Source: Blastomyces gilchristii SLH14081
Taxonomy: Eukaryota; Ascomycota; Eurotiomycetes; Onygenales; Ajellomycetaceae
DNA length: 64,000 nt
Direction: 5' to 3'
Assembly: GCF_000003855.2 (NCBI RefSeq)
Contig: NW_003101680.1
Span: 4,111,941 to 4,175,940 of the forward strand
Shown: in pieces, positions 1-11,849 of the stretch
Numbering within the stretch: position 1 is the first letter of the stretch
How the letters are laid out: the number at the start of each line of letters is the position of its first letter
Made by a program: the position numbers and the translations under genes
The notes under the pieces: generated by a model
What the model saw: only the letters and a program-made list of their open reading frames with translations
Database searches by the model: none
What the model was told of the DNA's origin: nothing

Positions 1-50
1 TTTTTTTTCTACTTCTTCTCTTTCTTATTCTTCTTATTATTCTTTATAAT

Positions 51-840
51 TTACTTCTTATTCTTCTTCTTCTTCTTCTTCTTCTTATCTGAGATAATAA
101 TCATCTTAAAATCTCTCTTCACTATCTTTTCAGAGAAGGGTTTCTGCTGCTTCTTCTCAGCCAGGTCAATCTGTATCTCAAAATTCCACATTTTCTGATC
201 TACTGTCTCAGGTTTCATCTCAGCAGTAAGCAGATTGATATGCTCAGAGCACAGAGCTGTCTTCTTAATATTCTGAATCATGAAGTATATTCAAGACCTG
301 AATAAGATCTTAATTCTCTTCTTCTCTGCTAGCTTCTGCTAATTAATTAGAGAACAGAAGTGTTATTAAAAATCATTATCTCTTAATAAATAAAAGATTT
401 ATCAGTTTTGACTTCTTTATCTTCTACTTTAACACTCTCTCAATCTTCTTCTGTCACTGTTTATTTACAGTAATACTCATCTTCTCTCTCTCTCTCTTTA
501 TCTTGAATTCAAATCATTCTCAGAACTTCTTCTGATCTCACTGCTGCTATATGAGACTCTTCACTATCTTCTTCTTCAATCTCTCACAGGCAGCATCATC
601 TGCATTATTTCTATACTTAGTTCAGTCTAAATCTATCAGAAGTGTTACTTAAAATCATTATTACTCTACTTTCTTACAGAGTCTCTTTAAGATCTTATAA
701 CATGTCTCATAATCTGTCTCTTCTTACTTAAACATCTTCTTCTTCTCTCTCTTCAATCTGTGATGATGCTCACGCGCCTTGATAGTTCACAAAACTGCAG
801 AATATTTGAAGAGAGATGATATAATTGATTTCAGTGAGTA
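51..840 (-). pseudogene. hAT accessory reading frame with lysine-rich tail, copy H1
   Basis: A minus-strand frame can be followed from about 840 down to 51 with several stops and frame changes. The best open part is the last 76 codons (281-51): a charged segment rich in Glu, Gln and Lys ending in a long lysine run, encoded by a CTT/TTC microsatellite read in reverse. The same product recurs in H2 (35461-36264) and H3 (47370-48246). An upstream block rich in Arg/Lys (around 800-660; clearest in H3) looks like a basic helical region. I do not recognise the family. It lies on the same strand as the hAT transposase and upstream of it, so it may be a second protein of the transposon or an N-terminal extension. 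Function is unknown. Confidence 0.5.
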
Positions 841-876
841 TTGAAGAGAGATGAAGGCAGAAGAGATGATCAGAAA

Positions 877-991
877 TGATATGATAATAATGATAATAAT
901 TATGATAATGATAATAATAATGATAGTAATAATAGTGATAATGATAATAATAGTAATGATGATAATAGTGATGATAATGATAATAATAATG
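877..991. repeat. GAT/AAT microsatellite inside hAT
   Basis: Imperfect run of gat, aat and agt trinucleotides. The same tract occurs at the corresponding place in copy H3 (48247-48326), so it belongs to the element and is not a local expansion. Confidence 0.9.
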
Positions 992-1806
992 AAAGAAGAA
1001 ATGTATTGAAATATATTACTGACTTATCAAATATAAAGAGACAAAGAAAATATTAACAGCTTTCAGAGATATATAGAAACAGCTACAGTGTAATATAGCA
1101 ACATTATCTTTATTTAATACATGTAGTGTTGATATTCTTTATATACAGTTATTATATAATCTATATCAGAGATACATGCAGAAAACAGATCTTTATTACT
1201 AGAAAGAATGATTACAGTAATTCTCTGTTTTTATATTATAAAGATAAGTTATTCTTATTTCTTTCTTCTCTCTTTTCTCTTCTTCTTCAACTCATTACTA
1301 AGTTCAAGCTGCTATGAAAACTATTAAAATACTCTTAGAAACTCTCAAATTAAAGAGTATAGACTAATCAAATTTTAAATACAGAAGAATTAAATTATAT
1401 TTAATATTACTAATTATTTATCTTTCTTTAATAAAATCACAATTATATCTTCTCTCTTCCTCTCTTAAATGAAACATGGCCTGTGAAAAGTGAGTATTAT
1501 ATCAGATTATAATGATTAACACAGTCTCAGTATACAGAACTGTATACACACAGTGTGTACTGAACTGAGAGACTGTGTGAGTTACAAAATCAGTATCAGT
1601 ATCTCAGAGAGAGCTGTGCAGTGTGAGAAAGCTGTAACTCTCAGTTACATACATAGAGAGTGAATCATTGTAGTAAGTATATATACATTGTATGAAAGTA
1701 ATGCTTTGTGATAACACTCAGTCTCTGATATCATGAAAATAGAGTCTCTTCATGAGATCTGTTTTTATCAGAAGCAGGTATTATATATTCAATAAATGAT
1801 ATAGCT

Positions 1807-3000
1807 ATGTCTACTGATAACATGAGAGAACTGTTAAATGTGAGTATAGACACAGTATCACAGTGACTCTGAGAAATGTTAAAATTACAACAACAACAGA
1901 TAGCTGATATGTATATGAATCAACAACATTAATACAAAGAAATTCAACAATTAACTCAATAAGAAACCTCTGTACAGACAATTTCAACACTGACTGAATC
2001 AGATATACATATAATACAAGTGCTGAAGAAATGTTTAGATACTTCTACATATTTTAATACTTCTGATCACACTCTCTATTCATCATAAAGATTGAACATG
2101 CCTGCAAAACTAAGTGTAGATGAAGATGTCATCAGTTTAATAACTAATCAACATTAGTATATCAATGATTGATTGAAGAATTGTGTGAAACAGAAGTTTC
2201 ATTTATGAATAAAAACATGTGAATCAGTGTTACATACATCTGACAACATTATTAGACATCTCAATGTTCTGTTCAGAGACACTGTCATACAGCAGAAAGC
2301 ATTAGATTAATTACAGAGTGCTTAACAGAGAAATACTTCTCTTATAACATTTATTCCTGACTTCAATATCAAGATTATAGAAGCAGACAGTTAATCTTGA
2401 GAGAATTGAATGAAGATTAGTATGCTTAAGAAGACACTAACTTTTAAACTCTTACAAGCTCTTATAAGTATAAATAAAGACCTGACTTATAAAGACTTCA
2501 ACATACAACTTCAAACATTGAATGACTGTCTTATCAAGCTTAAAAGTATACAGAACAATGACAGAAGATATTACATCTTAAGTATTTATACATCTATGTC
2601 AAAGAATAACACAGATGCTATGAATTAAGTAGACTTAAATGTCTATGTATAAGCAAGAGTCTCTGCTGTCTGAATAGGCTTTTCAGTCCCTGAGATCATC
2701 TCTGAAGAAGCTGCTGATTGACATTAATGAGAGAAATACATCAACTGTAATCAATCAGAATATATCACTTTCAACTACTAATCAATCTATATATCTTCTC
2801 ATTTAAAGAAAGAATCAGTGTCAGTCCGCGCTAATCATACTATATTGAAGAAGGATTCAGATGATAACTATGACAATATCTCTATAAAACAGAGAAAAGA
2901 TTAGCTTCTGTTCAAACTCATAAGCAGAAGCTTGAAGAGGGTAAACAACAATGATTTAAAGAGAAAATGACAATGAATACAATTCTCATATCTACTGTGA
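1807..3000 (+). pseudogene. gypsy A1 gag (degenerate)
   Basis: The frame begins at an ATG at 1807, matching the ATGs at 11850 (A2) and 49135 (A3). It encodes a Gag nucleocapsid precursor with many TGA, TAA and TAG stops. The longest open part is 2410-2628, a helical segment (MKISMLKKTLTFKLL onward) seen in all three copies. The CCHC zinc knuckle near 2740-2780 is destroyed: it reads YINCNQSEYITFNY, so two Cys and the His have become Tyr by G-to-A change, while A2 still reads CINCNQSEHIAFNC. Gag would package the element RNA. Confidence 0.75.
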
Positions 3001-4728
3001 TAAATAATATGTATAATATAAAAGCTGTGATAGACAGCAATCTATATCACTATATAATGATTAAATCTTCAGTTGTAAGATATTATAATCTTCAGTATAT
3101 TGTCTTATTAAAATCCTGACTTCTTACAGAATTTAATGACTCAAAAGATGTTTGCATCTGTTACATGATGAAACTAAATATAGATATTTAATACTATCAA
3201 TACAAAGATGCTTATATATATGAACTTGATAATCTTGACTATAATCTTATACTAGAACTTGTCTGACTATCTGAACAAGGCATCTTATTTAATGCTTAAA
3301 ACAGGAGTTTAATATTCTCTTATAATAATTGAGTTCATGAGAATGATGTTCATAAAACTATGAACTTGATACAGATCTCTGTTAACACTTATAAAATACT
3401 CTAAAAGATCTTCTAACAAAGTTACTGCCAAGAATACTGATAGCAGAATTATGTAATAATCTACTTCATCAGTCTGATCAATATTAAAAAAGCTCTAGAA
3501 AAGTTATTCTGTGTTATAATAACAGATTCTTATACAAAACTCTCTTAATAATATTATAAATATCTAGATGTCTTCTAATAAGATATTATTATAAATTTAC
3601 TCTTCTTACAAGACTCAAAAGTAGATCACAGTATCAAGCTGAAAAAGAAGAATAATACAAATCTCAAATCACTATGAGACTCTCTTTATAATATGTCTTG
3701 AAATGAAGTTCTTCTTCTTCAAAAGACACTCAATGATCTGTTAAATAAAGAATTCATATATATTAGTAACTCTTCTACTGCAGCTTCTGTTCTCTTTGTA
3801 AAGAAATTAGATAAGAAATTCTGATTCTATGTGAACTATCAAGAACTGAATAGATTAATAAAGAAAAATTATTATTCTTTATCTCTTATCAATGAAATTC
3901 TAGCATGCATTAGAAAGGCTCAATTATTTATAAAGTTAGATATTATCACTGCTTTTCATAAGATTTGTATTACTGAAGAAGATAAGTGACTTACAGTATT
4001 CTGAACATACTATAATCTTTTTAAAGAAGTAGTCACATCTTTTGAATAAACTAACACTCTCAGTATATTTCAGAAGTATATCAACTAAGTACTCTGAGAT
4101 ATTCTTGATAACTTTGTATCTACTTATCTCAATGACATTCTCATCTTTACTGATGAGTTCAGAAAGGAATATCAAGACTATGTATAAAGAGTATTACAAT
4201 AACTATAAGAAGCAGAACTATTATTAGATATAAACAAGTGTGATTTTAAAGTTAAGAGTACAAGAAATCTACATTTTATTATAGAAACTGATAAGAAGAT
4301 CAGAATGAATTCTGAGAAAGTCTCTACTATTATTAAATCAGAAGCTTCATACACTGTGAAAGATGTATGAAGTTTCAATGAATTTGTTAACTTCTATCAA
4401 TGATTTATATGAAACTTCTCAGATATTGCTCAATGACTTACAGAGCTTATTAAGAAGAACTCAGTATTTCAATGATTAGTGAACACTAAAGCGGCATTTA
4501 TATAAATAAAGAAGATATTAATTAATATCTCTCTGCTAATAACATTTGATTCTGATTATGAAACAGTTATTGAAGCTGATTTCTCTATGTCATACAAGAA
4601 GATATATTGTAATATGATGATGAAGATGTCTTACAATCATGTATGTTCATGTCTAAGAAACTGAGTTCTGCTGAGTGTAATTACAAGATCTATAATAAGA
4701 CACTTCTTGCAATAGTATACTGTCTAGA
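3001..4728 (+). pseudogene. gypsy A1 protease, reverse transcriptase, RNase H start (degenerate)
   Basis: Homologous to A2 pol. The protease region lies at about 3000-3260. The reverse transcriptase follows at about 3650-4390, and its active-site motif at 4125-4136 reads YLND in place of YLDD, a G-to-A loss of the first catalytic Asp. The thumb and connection segment with in-frame TGA and TAA in place of Arg and Trp follows, then the start of RNase H (a DSDYETVIEADFS-like stretch near 4550). The frame is ended by insertion of LINE1 at 4729. It is not functional. Confidence 0.75.
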
Positions 4729-4899
4729 TTATTACTATTATTCTTCAATTATAGATGTATACAGTCAGAGACTATAACATCTACCTGAGAACCTTTAGTT
4801 CTCAGAGTTTTTCTAATATCTATAAAGTCAACTATTATACATTTATCAATTTCAGATATGCAAAATCAGAAAATTCCAGCTCAGAATATAAAAACTCTT

Positions 4900-6480
4900 T
4901 ACAAATTACAGTATTTTAACACCTTCTGATACTTTGAAACCATTTGAAAATATCATGATAAAAGAAAAGAGAACAAAGTCTTAAAGATAGACATATTAAA
5001 TAAGTAGATAGAAAACAACAGAAAAGAAAAAGTAAAGTAAAGAAAGACTATAATAAAATAAAAATATTAAAAGATAGTGTATAGCTGTTTTAACAGACTA
5101 TATCTGATTAATTTTCACCTCTTCATAGTCAGGTATTTCTGAACTCAGTCATTTTCTTATAGCTGCTTGATGTTCCGATAGAAAGTCTATTAAGTATTTA
5201 ATTCCTGTCTCAGTTGAGAATAAGAACCTCATATTTAATTAATTTAAATTATACTTCTCTTTCAAGCTGACTGTGAGACTATTGTATAATACACAATATA
5301 TTACAATATACTGAGAATTTTCATTTGCATTGCAGAATGAGAAGTTCATTTTATCAAATCTATTATCAAATCTTTATATATAAGATTTGAAATAATCATA
5401 TTCTAGTTTCAGCTGAATTATAGATGAGAATATTTTCTTTTTACATTTAATTAAACAAGATTTTCACTTAGGTTTTATTTCAAATCTTGAATAATGTATA
5501 CTCTTCTTTTGTTTCTGCCAGCTTGTATTTCATTTATCTAAACAAGATTCTTTTATCTTTCTCTTTATAAAAGATCAGAACACAGTTTTTTGAAGAGATC
5601 TGCTTAATTCTGAATCATTTGTTGCAGCTGAATCAGTCAATTCATTGTCATGAATATTTCTATAAGCAGGAACTTAGTGTAGATAAGTTATCAGTTTTAA
5701 TATTCTGAGCTTTTTAATTTTCAAAACAGAATTTAAAATCAGTTCAAGATTCATTTGATTATTATGAGTCTGACTATTTCTAAGTCTTTTTAAAGCAGCT
5801 TGACTATCAGAAAATATTCATATCTCTTTCAAACTATTTTCTCTTTTATAAGATTTTATTTCAATCTGTTTGAAAGCTTTCACTATTACAAGTAGTTCAG
5901 CATCAAAGACTTCAGATTCACAGTCAAAATTTCAGAAATCAGAGATAAAATTGATATTATCTTCAGTATAAGCAATGTCTGCATCTAATTTATACAGATT
6001 CTTATTTTTTGAGTTATCTGAGTAAATCAGAATAGAGTCTTTTATATTGATTGTAGAGATCTTTCTCAAATACTGTTCATATTCTCTCTCTTTAGATAGT
6101 TCACTTATTTGCAAGTCTATAAGAGATTCAAGCTTTTCTCTTCAGAGAGATATCTTCTCATGATCAACTTTCTCAACATTTAATAAGAAAAATTGATTTT
6201 CAATCAGTGAATATAGTCTATATAGCGGTGAGAATACTTTCTTTTAAGAATTATTTTCATTTTAATTAAGAAATCTATTTCAATCCAGTTCATTATCTGA
6301 GTTAACTAAGGAAAATGAAGAAGAGACTCTTTCTCTGATTATATGATTTAAGCTCATCTTTATAACTCTCAGTTCATAGTTCATACAGGCCTTTTCAAAT
6401 CTAATAGTAGAAGAAGAAATTGAAGCTTCAATTTTCATTACTTTAATAGAAGATGATTTAACTGCTCTCAGAATTCTTCT
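4900..6480 (-). pseudogene. LINE1 ORF2 C-terminal part: RNase H and tail
   Basis: The minus-strand frame contains a typical Tad1-clade RNase H domain. The first catalytic block reads ILIYSDNSK (open part 6114-5932), followed by a GIAYTEDN-like strand and, further left, a block with Glu and a helix ending in conserved LKRLRNS-like residues. The open part at 6483-6280 belongs to the region between reverse transcriptase and RNase H. Near the left end there is a Cys/His-poor tail with a SDYENR-like stretch typical of the end of ORF2. Stops are mainly TGA and TAA. The protein would have copied element RNA at the target site; this copy is dead. Confidence 0.75.
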
Positions 6481-6646
6481 CAAAGCTCTGTTTTACAGAC
6501 TTTGAAATAGTTCAGTGAAATTTCCTTGATTATTTTATCAAACTTAAACTTCATAATCAGCTACTAAGATAATACAGGCTATGTATAACTGTCTTATAAC
6601 CTGAAAAAATAGATCTCTATCTGTATTTCATAGTCTGATTACACTA

Positions 6647-6654
6647 TTCAGTAG
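6647..6654. repeat. TSD of hAT H2, left copy (TTCAGTAG)
   Basis: The 8 bases before the hAT end are repeated exactly after its other end at 37851-37858. The empty site is seen in LINE2 near 33550. Eight bases is the hAT hallmark. Confidence 0.9.
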
Positions 6655-7039
6655 TAGACTGGCCGTCGGAATCATGAATTTCACATTTGATCTCATTTGA
6701 TCTGATCTCATACATTTCTTGATGTGAGTCCCATTTGAACCAAGCCTTAAAAAAATCTGAAAATGAACCATTTCTGAGAGAAATGATGTGAAAAATAACT
6801 AGATTTAATTTAAGAACAGTGAAATGAGAGTAATTTCTTAGAATAAACTGTGAAAGATAATCATTCTTTCAAAATCAGAATAAGACTGAAACTGAAGAGT
6901 AAATTCAGTCTTATTCAGTTCATTCAGTCATTGCTTATATAATTAGAATTTAGTAACAATTATTAATAATGCTTATAAAACAACTAAATACATTCTTGTA
7001 TAAGTTTATTCTTCACTTTCTCATAAAAACTACACTTCT

Positions 7040-9350
7040 CTGATATACTGTAATCAGAGATATTAAACTGTCTGATAATTTTATATTTTATAATCATGAG
7101 TTTCTTAATTATTTCTTCTTATAATTGTCTCTGATAATAGTAATAAATATCTTGACTTGAGTTAAACTTTCACTTCATTCTCACTTCTGTCAATAAAATT
7201 ATCAGAATATCATGTACTATCAGTGTAACAGTTGAATATATACTTTTAACAATTTTTCATAACTCTAGAATTAATTTGATGTGTAAATTTGTTAAATTAT
7301 CTTGAAGATAGTAGTTAAATTCAGTTTTACAAGCATGTAGTTTTACCTGATTTTCAGTTATAATCAATGTATGTAAGTTCTGTTTTCAAAGTTAGTATTA
7401 TAGTTCTATATAATATGAAGTATTATCAAAGATTATTACTTACTAGAGAATTATATTTCACTATCTTTAACATCTCTAATATTTACTCATTCAAATCTCT
7501 GATAGTTGACATTATAGTAGTCTCAGACTAATTTAACATATCAGTCTTATTTCTTCTCTGTTCAATCTTGAGAAGTGTAGATATTAACTTGATAAGAGAA
7601 ATCTAGTAGAGCTGCTACAGTATAGTACTCTGTAAAAGATTGTTCAGTTTTACTGTAGTAATATATCAGTTTATCACTTACAGTAATAATAGTCTGCACT
7701 ATAGTATTATCTCAGACTGAATTTCTGTTTAAGTGATTCAACTGCTTCTCAAGATAAGTAAATAAACTGTTATATATTCATCAGACTGACTGCAGTATTG
7801 ATGTACAAGTGATTAAGACTGTCTTTATTATCTTATAAAACTGAAACAGTAAATTAATCATATATTTCAACTGAGTTCACTTTATATCAGAAATTTTCAA
7901 TATCTGAATCTTTTCTCAATCAGAGTATTATACTTAATAATTAATCATCTGATACAATTGAAGAGTCTGAACAGTTATCTTATATATTGAACTTCATCAT
8001 ATTCTAATATTCTGTATCATATTCAGTGACATGACTGATTTATTTATTTATTAAATATCATGAAATTGTTATTATTATTTAGAGGAGATACAAATCACAT
8101 TAGCAATGTTTCAAATCTATAATATTTAAATTATTAGTCAATCTATTTAAAATTAACAGTAGTATTATCAAAAAGTATTATTAAAAAGCAATATTAAAAA
8201 GTATTATCAAAAAATATTATCTTTTATAAAGTGAATATAAAGGTTACTTGAGTAATTACTTTCATCTCATTCTTATCTCAAGAATCAGATATCTCATTAC
8301 TTTTCATCTCAATATTAAGATTCTTTATCAGTGTTTATATCACAAGTTAAATTACATGAGTAATACAGAAGATATAATCTTATTTATCATTTCAGAAATA
8401 CAAAGTCAATTTTTGCTTCAAGCTCTTTATTATAGTGTAGTTATTCACAGCATTATCAGTTGTAATTGTAAGAAGACTGAGACTAATATCTTAATAGTTA
8501 TTTTTAATCACAGTTATTAATATCTCTGTTATATAATTCTCAGTATGACTACTGATCAATGATTCAAATTCAATTAATGTCTCTTAATAAGTTTAGTTCT
8601 CATCAATATAATAACATGTAACTCTCATAAATGTAAGATTGTTTATACTAGTTTATATATTCACTGTGAGAGACAGTCTTCAATGATTCTTCAACTCTGA
8701 TTCTAGATATTGTATATTAACTTTATAGTGTATCTCAAGATTGAACTGAAGACAGAATTAGTGTAGAATATGCAGATTTGAATTAAGTATTTAAAGAAGT
8801 GTTTGAAATTCAGAATTTTCAATTGATCAAAGAGAAAGTTTCAGAGATATATATATATAAAGTAATTATTCACAGAAGTTATCAGATAAAAGTTGTGAAA
8901 TTAAAGTACTGATACATAATTGTTTTCACATAATTTTCTTCAAATTAGAAAGTTAGTGATATTAAAAATCATTATCAGATAGAGTAACTTATCAGCTCAG
9001 TAGTAATTTTCTGATTATTTTTCTTTTATTATCTGTATTCTGATAACTTCAGATATTAGAAAATTTCTTCAGAGTTATAATCAGTTTATAATGAATGTTT
9101 CTGAATGAAGTTACAGTAATTATAGCAGAGAGATAACTCTTCAGTAATATATAATACAATCTATTAATAATTATTTCATAGTTCATCTTAGTATTTGTGT
9201 TGAGTTTTTCATAAATTTCATCACCTGAAATCAGATATGAAGAATGAAGTGATTATTTATCATGATTGAAAGAGAGTATTCTGTATTAAATTATAAACAA
9301 TATAGATTTTATGATTCACAGTGATTTCTTGAAGAGTTTATGAATCTTCA
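7040..9350 (-). pseudogene. hAT transposase (degenerate), copy H2
   Basis: The minus-strand frame ends at the left with an unmistakable hAT dimerisation domain (about 7235-7050). It shows an IVHDIL helix, then a TEVRMK*KFNSSQDI block where active members have (A/T)E-x-ER-x-FS, then a QRQL*EEIIKKLM helix. Upstream, at about 7690-7610, is the YYSKTEQSF...AALLDFS block typical of the hAT C-terminal half. The N-terminal half (about 9300-7800) is coding-like but too damaged for me to find the BED zinc finger or the catalytic DDE residues. Stops are TGA and TAA at Arg and Trp positions. The enzyme would excise and reinsert the element; this copy cannot. Confidence 0.75.
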
Positions 9351-9911
9351 ATAGAAGTAAAAGAAGTGAAAGAAGTGAATTCAGAAGATATGATAATAAT
9401 TTAAGAAAGATGATAATTTATTTTCAATAACTGATCACTGATGTGTGTAAGAAGAATTAATATAAGAGAAAATAATCTTGTTTCTTAGCTTAGTTATAAT
9501 TTTAGTACTAACTCAGATTGAATATCATTGATATATAAAAGTAAATAAACAATCTTGATTAATCTCTGTCATATTTCTTGAAATATATTAATACTGTGAA
9601 AGAGAGTATTATCAAATTGTATTATCAGATGATATTATTAACAATATATTAATATTGAAAATATCAATGTTGAAAAAATGTTAATACTTATACATTATAG
9701 TGATATGATAGTTGAATATATATATATATATTATTACTGATATTGATAATTCATTACAACTTATATAATAATTTTTGAAAACTGAAAATTAATTTCAATT
9801 ATTAACTAATACTTACAAACTTATAACTAACTAATATAAAAAGAAAAATACTTTTTCTATTTATTATCTTTCTTCTCTTTCTTATTCTTCTTATTATTCT
9901 TCATAATTTAC

Positions 9912-9919
9912 TTCTTATT
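9912..9919. repeat. Candidate TSD of LINE2, left copy (TTCTTATT)
   Basis: Repeated at 35453-35460. The site lies in a CTT/TTA-rich simple repeat, so part of the match could be chance. Confidence 0.5.
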
Positions 9920-9945
9920 GTTATTATTATTATTATTATTATTCT
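9920..9945. repeat. LINE2 3' tail, (AAT)n
   Basis: A run of tta/att triplets in + orientation, equal to an AAT-repeat 3' tail on the LINE's coding strand. LINE1 has a degenerate form at 4729-4743. Confidence 0.75.
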
Positions 9946-10139
9946 TCAATTATAGATGTATGCAGTCAGAGACTATGACATCTACCTGAGAACCTTTAGT
10001 TCTCAGGGCTTTTCCTATACCTATAGAGTCAACTATTATACATTTATCAATTTCAGATATGTAAAATCAGAAAATTCCAGCTCAGAATACAAAAACTGTT
10101 TACAAATTGCAGTATTTCAACACCTTCTGATACTTTGAA

Positions 10140-11258
10140 ATCATTTGAAAATGTCATGACAAAGGAAAAGAGAACATAGTCTTAAAGATGGACACATTAA
10201 ATAGGTAGATAGAAAAGAACAGAAAGAAACAAGTACAGTAAAGAGAGACTATAACAAAATAAAATTATTAAAAGATAGTATATAGCTGTTTTAACAGACT
10301 ATATCTAATCAATTTCAGCCTCTTCATATTCAGATACTTCTGAATTCAGCTATTTTCTTATGACTGCTTAAGCTTCTGATAGAAAGTCTATTAAGTATTT
10401 AATTCCTGTCTCGGTTGTAAATAAGAACCTTATATTTAATTGATTTAAATCATACTTCTTCTTTAATCTGACTCTGAGACTGTTGTATAATGCACAATGC
10501 ATTACAATATACTCAGGATTTTTATTCACATTGCAGAATAAGCACTCTGTTGAATCAAATCTATCATCAAATCTTTGTATATAGGATTTGAAATAATCAT
10601 GTCCTAGTTTCAGCTGAATTATAGATGAGAATATTTTCTTTTTACTTTTAATTGAACAAGATTTTCACTTTGATTTTATCTCAAATCTTGAATAATGTAT
10701 GCTCTTCTTTTGTTTCTGCCAGCTTTCATTTCACTTATTTAAATAAGATTCTTTTATCTTTCTCTTTATGAAAGACCAGGATACTGTTTTTTGAATAGAT
10801 CTGCTTAATTCTGAATCCTTTTTTACAGCTGAATCAGTCAATTCATTGCCATGAATATTCATATGAGCAGGAACTCAATGCAGATTAATTATCAGTTTTG
10901 ATATTCTTCTCTATTGAATTTTCACAACAGAGTTTAAAATCAGATCAAGATTCATTTGATCATTATAAATCTGACTATTTCTAAGTCTTTTTAAAGCAGC
11001 TTGACTATCAGAGAATATTCATGTCTCTTTCAAACTGTTTTCTCTTTTATAAGATTTTATTTCAATGAGTTTGAAAGCTTTCACTATTATAAATAGTTCA
11101 GTATCAAAGACTTCAGATTCATAGTCTAAGTTTCAGAAATCTGAGATAAAATTGATATTATCTTCAGTATAAGTAATGCCTGTGCCTAATCTATTCAAAT
11201 TCTCATTTTTTAAGTCATCTGAGTAAATCAGAATAGAGTCTTTTATATTAATTGTAGA
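10140..11258 (-). pseudogene. LINE2 ORF2 RNase H domain (degenerate)
   Basis: Same domain as in LINE1. The first catalytic strand is ILIYSDDLKNENLNRLGTG (around 11240-11180), followed by ITYTEDNINFISDF. Further left are the helical and second acidic blocks. The frame is cut by gypsy A2 exactly upstream of the SIL...YSD block, and its N-terminal side resumes at 16916. Several TGA/TAA stops make it non-functional. Confidence 0.75.
11254..11258. repeat. TSD of gypsy A2, left copy (GTAGA)
   Basis: Repeated at 16911-16915. The empty site ATTGTAGAGATCT is intact in LINE1 near 6050. Confidence 0.95.
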
Positions 11259-11567
11259 TGTGGCGGGCTGCGCCCGATCAATTATATAGACTATTCCATT
11301 ACACTTCACAGATCTCAACCACTTCATTCTCAAACGCGTACACTCCAATTCTCAGTCATTCTCAATTGCCAATCCTCGGCCGCTACAAACGCGCGTATAT
11401 TCTCCCCGCCCCGAAGCTCCACCGTGTACACCACCACATATGTGTATAAATATCCATCTCAATCACTGATTCTTGCACTTTCTCTTTCTTTCCTTCTCTA
11501 ATGTTTTTATCTTTGTTATATAAGACCTATAATATTATACTGATCTATTCGGTGTAGGCCTCTTACA
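11259..11567 (+). repeat. 5' LTR of gypsy A2
   Basis: Starts TGTGGCGGGC and ends CCTCTTACA. It contains a TATAAATA-like box near 11446 and a conserved CTTTCTCTTTCTTTCC pyrimidine run, both also present in the other A LTRs. Many CpG (for example AACGCGCGTATA and CTCGGCCGC) survive, unlike the element interior. Confidence 0.95.
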
Positions 11568-11849
11568 CTATAAAAACATTCATCATCTTCTCACCAGAAA
11601 CAATTATTTATCAAGAGATATTCAAACATATAACAATACATAAGAAATAGAGAAACAGTTAAACAGTTAAGCAGACACTGAGTTCTCAGATAGTTCTCAG
11701 ATAGAAGCTTGTTTATCAGTCACTCTGGCCCTGTAACAAGATCTTACAAAGAGAATAAGATCTTATAAGAGAATATCAGTAAAAGATCTGAGAGTTCTGA
11801 CACTCAGATATATGAGACTATAATTACATATCTGATGATCAATATAATT

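Larger units (their letters stand above)
1..1776 (-). mobile_element. hAT element copy H1, right-hand part (truncated)
   Basis: This stretch aligns by eye with the interior of the better preserved hAT copies, at 47370-48528 joined to 61444-62030, and at 35461-36264. It starts inside the element at the window edge. It lacks the right terminus, because homology stops near 1776 where gypsy sequence begins without an LTR. It is uninterrupted across the AGATC site (around 1190) where copy H3 carries gypsy A3, so it serves as the empty-site reference. Transcription of the element is on the minus strand. Confidence 0.75.
1777..4728 (+). mobile_element. Ty3/gypsy family A, fragment A1 (no LTRs)
   Basis: Homologous throughout to the internal region of A2 (11840-14770) and A3. 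It runs from the gag start to the RNase H region, where it is cut at 4728 by the 3' tail of LINE1. No 5' LTR precedes it: hAT sequence changes to gag leader at about 1777. I could not find the missing 3' part on the far side of LINE1. It is among the most heavily mutated A copies. Confidence 0.8.
4729..6654 (-). mobile_element. Tad1-like LINE copy 1 (LINE1), 3' part
   Basis: The 3' end of a non-LTR retrotransposon on the minus strand. The left edge is an (AAT)n-type tail (read in reverse at 4729-4743), the same tail type as LINE2 at 9920-9945. The element is interrupted at 6654 by hAT H2 and resumes at 37851 after an exact 8-bp target duplication. The intact reference for the junction is LINE2 at about 33550. 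LINE1 carries more CpA-to-TpA changes than LINE2, in line with its older place in the nesting. Confidence 0.85.
6655..9919 (-). mobile_element. hAT element copy H2, left part with transposase
   Basis: Homologous to 44172-47440 (H3) over its whole length. The terminus starts TAGACTGGCCG and the opposite terminus (37850, read on the other strand) starts TAGACTGACTG, so the terminal inverted repeats share about 8 bases. The first 100 bases keep more CpG and CC than the interior. The element continues at 35453-37850 after the LINE2 insertion. Confidence 0.85.
9920..11258 (-). mobile_element. Tad1-like LINE copy 2 (LINE2), 3' segment
   Basis: Near-identical in layout to LINE1 4729-6050. It begins at the left with an (AAT)n tail (9920-9945, read in reverse). 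It is interrupted by gypsy A2 at 11259 and by gypsy C at 17090, and runs on to 35452. The total element length without inserts is about 3.8 kb, so it is 5'-truncated relative to LINE1, as is usual for LINEs. Confidence 0.85.

Noticed and set aside
877..991. Trinucleotide array considered as a CRISPR-like or satellite array
   Set aside because: No spacers and no constant unit; a plain microsatellite shared by hAT copies.
4042..4378. Short overlapping open frames on both strands within gypsy A1
   Set aside because: Shadows of the degenerate reverse transcriptase; frequent at this AT content.
8248..8520. 90-codon plus-strand frame in hAT H2
   Set aside because: It lies opposite the transposase; the H3 counterpart is not open to the same extent, and no family resemblance is visible.
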